From contig DBTX01000004.1 in assembly GCA_002307275.1 (NCBI GenBank), forward strand, positions 1 to 62,346: a stretch of DNA of 62,346 nt, read 5' to 3'. Below the pieces are notes generated by a model. It did no database searches and was not told where the DNA came from. It saw nothing but the letters and a program-made list of their open reading frames with translations. Source of the DNA: Hungateiclostridiaceae bacterium UBA1305 (GTDB lineage Bacteria > Bacillota > Clostridia > Acetivibrionales > DTU013). Both the position numbers and the translations under genes were made by a program. Below, in pieces: positions 62,111 to 62,346 of this stretch; within the stretch, counting starts at the first letter, position 1; every line of letters begins with the position of its first letter.

Positions 62111-62346
62111 TCGTTTTCCTTAAGTTTCAGTTTATATTCCTGCGGTTCTATCACAGTACCGTTACGCGTTTCTATTGTCCTTTGAAGACAGCATATAAAG
62201 CTTTCTTTTGAGACGATATCTCCGATGCTCGAAGTCGTAATACTAGCTTTCTTATTAAAGCCATATGTTATAAAGTGGTGCTTCATTCCCTGAAGCAGGT
62301 TTATAAGATCGCTGTCATCCACATTTACAATTGCAACTCCTTTATC
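62020..62346 (-). CDS. Mur-ligase-like protein, C-terminal part (partial)
   Basis: The last 108 residues of a gene whose start lies beyond the window. GVAIVNVDDSDL, ITYGFNKKASI and SHNVLAAASFAIINGIDL match the central ATPase domain of MurE/MurF/cyanophycin-synthetase-like ligases (the D near GVAIVN and the HN-x-LAA motif). It stops soon after that motif (GGIQTI), so the ligase C-terminal domain present in MurE is absent. The frame remains open at the window edge. It may be a truncated gene or a short Mur-domain protein; a specific substrate cannot be given. Confidence 0.72.
   Translation of the reverse strand, partial: DKGVAIVNVDDSDLINLLQGMKHHFITYGFNKKASITTSSIGDIVSKESFICCLQRTIETRNGTVIEPQEYKLKLKENEFDSHNVLAAASFAIINGIDLNIAGGIQTI

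Overview
The window looks like a piece of chromosome from a low-GC Gram-positive anaerobe of the Clostridia, probably of the Acetivibrio/Ruminiclostridium type. This placement is inferred from gene content, not from a marker-gene comparison. The supporting signs are strong GGAGG-type ribosome binding sites with several TTG and GTG starts, a pta-ackA acetate pathway, GatCAB amidotransferase, lipobox lipoproteins, an LPXTG surface protein, YesMN-type two-component regulation, and a BY-kinase plus PHP-phosphatase exopolysaccharide system typical of Firmicutes. No rRNA, tRNA, CRISPR array, integrase or transposase gene was seen.

Layout. (1) 1-7 kb, minus strand: a sugar-sensing and uptake block. 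It runs from a YesN-type regulator and YesM-type histidine kinase to an RbsB-like binding protein and two paralogous MglB-like glucose/galactose-binding lipoproteins. The matching permease and ATPase are not in the window. (2) 7-14.3 kb: a small zinc-ribbon protein, an ABC-F ATPase with an attenuator-like leader, transketolase, a secreted BspA-type leucine-rich-repeat protein and a Cu/Zn superoxide dismutase. (3) 14.5-26.7 kb, all minus strand: housekeeping genes gpsA, plsY, der, a DUF512 radical-SAM protein, rpmF, yceD (DUF177), ackA, pta, an LPXTG protein and gatCAB. (4) 26.8-49.9 kb: a large exopolysaccharide locus. A minus-strand operon of about 15.7 kb (43.6 down to 27.9 kb) carries a hexapeptide acetyltransferase, a MurJ/Wzx-type flippase, a Wzy-type polymerase, five family-4 glycosyltransferases, two CapK/PaaK-like ligases, a heparinase II/III-type lyase, a GDP-mannose-dehydrogenase-like enzyme and a Wzz/YveK protein. 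A divergent secreted DUF4832-like protein, galU and a plus-strand operon (second Wzz/YveK, BY-kinase, PHP phosphatase, priming sugar transferase) complete it. (5) 49.9-57.4 kb: accessory single genes, including a FemAB/GNAT-like protein, a nitroreductase, a membrane-fused spermidine-synthase-like protein, a Gln/Ser-repeat lipoprotein, a ferritin-like protein, a small P-loop protein and a two-OB-fold SSB-like protein. (6) 57.5-62.3 kb: a GH38 alpha-mannosidase and an AraC regulator, bracketed by 133-bp direct repeats that each carry the 3' end of a Mur-ligase-like gene. The right-hand copy of that gene runs off the window.

How it fits together. The priming transferase, glycosyltransferases, flippase, polymerase and Wzz/kinase/phosphatase make a complete Wzx/Wzy-type pathway. 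The dehydrogenase has AlgD-like signatures rather than UDP-glucose-dehydrogenase ones, and it lies beside a uronate-lyase-family gene, so the polymer may contain mannuronate. The MglB/YesMN block and the mannosidase/AraC module point to sensing and use of sugars.

The most unusual non-coding signal is a repeat of about 170 bp at 14295-14466 and 54151-54320. It has conserved blocks and a hairpin with compensatory changes, and a third, 50-bp partial copy supplies the last codon and stop of der. I do not recognise it as a known RNA family.
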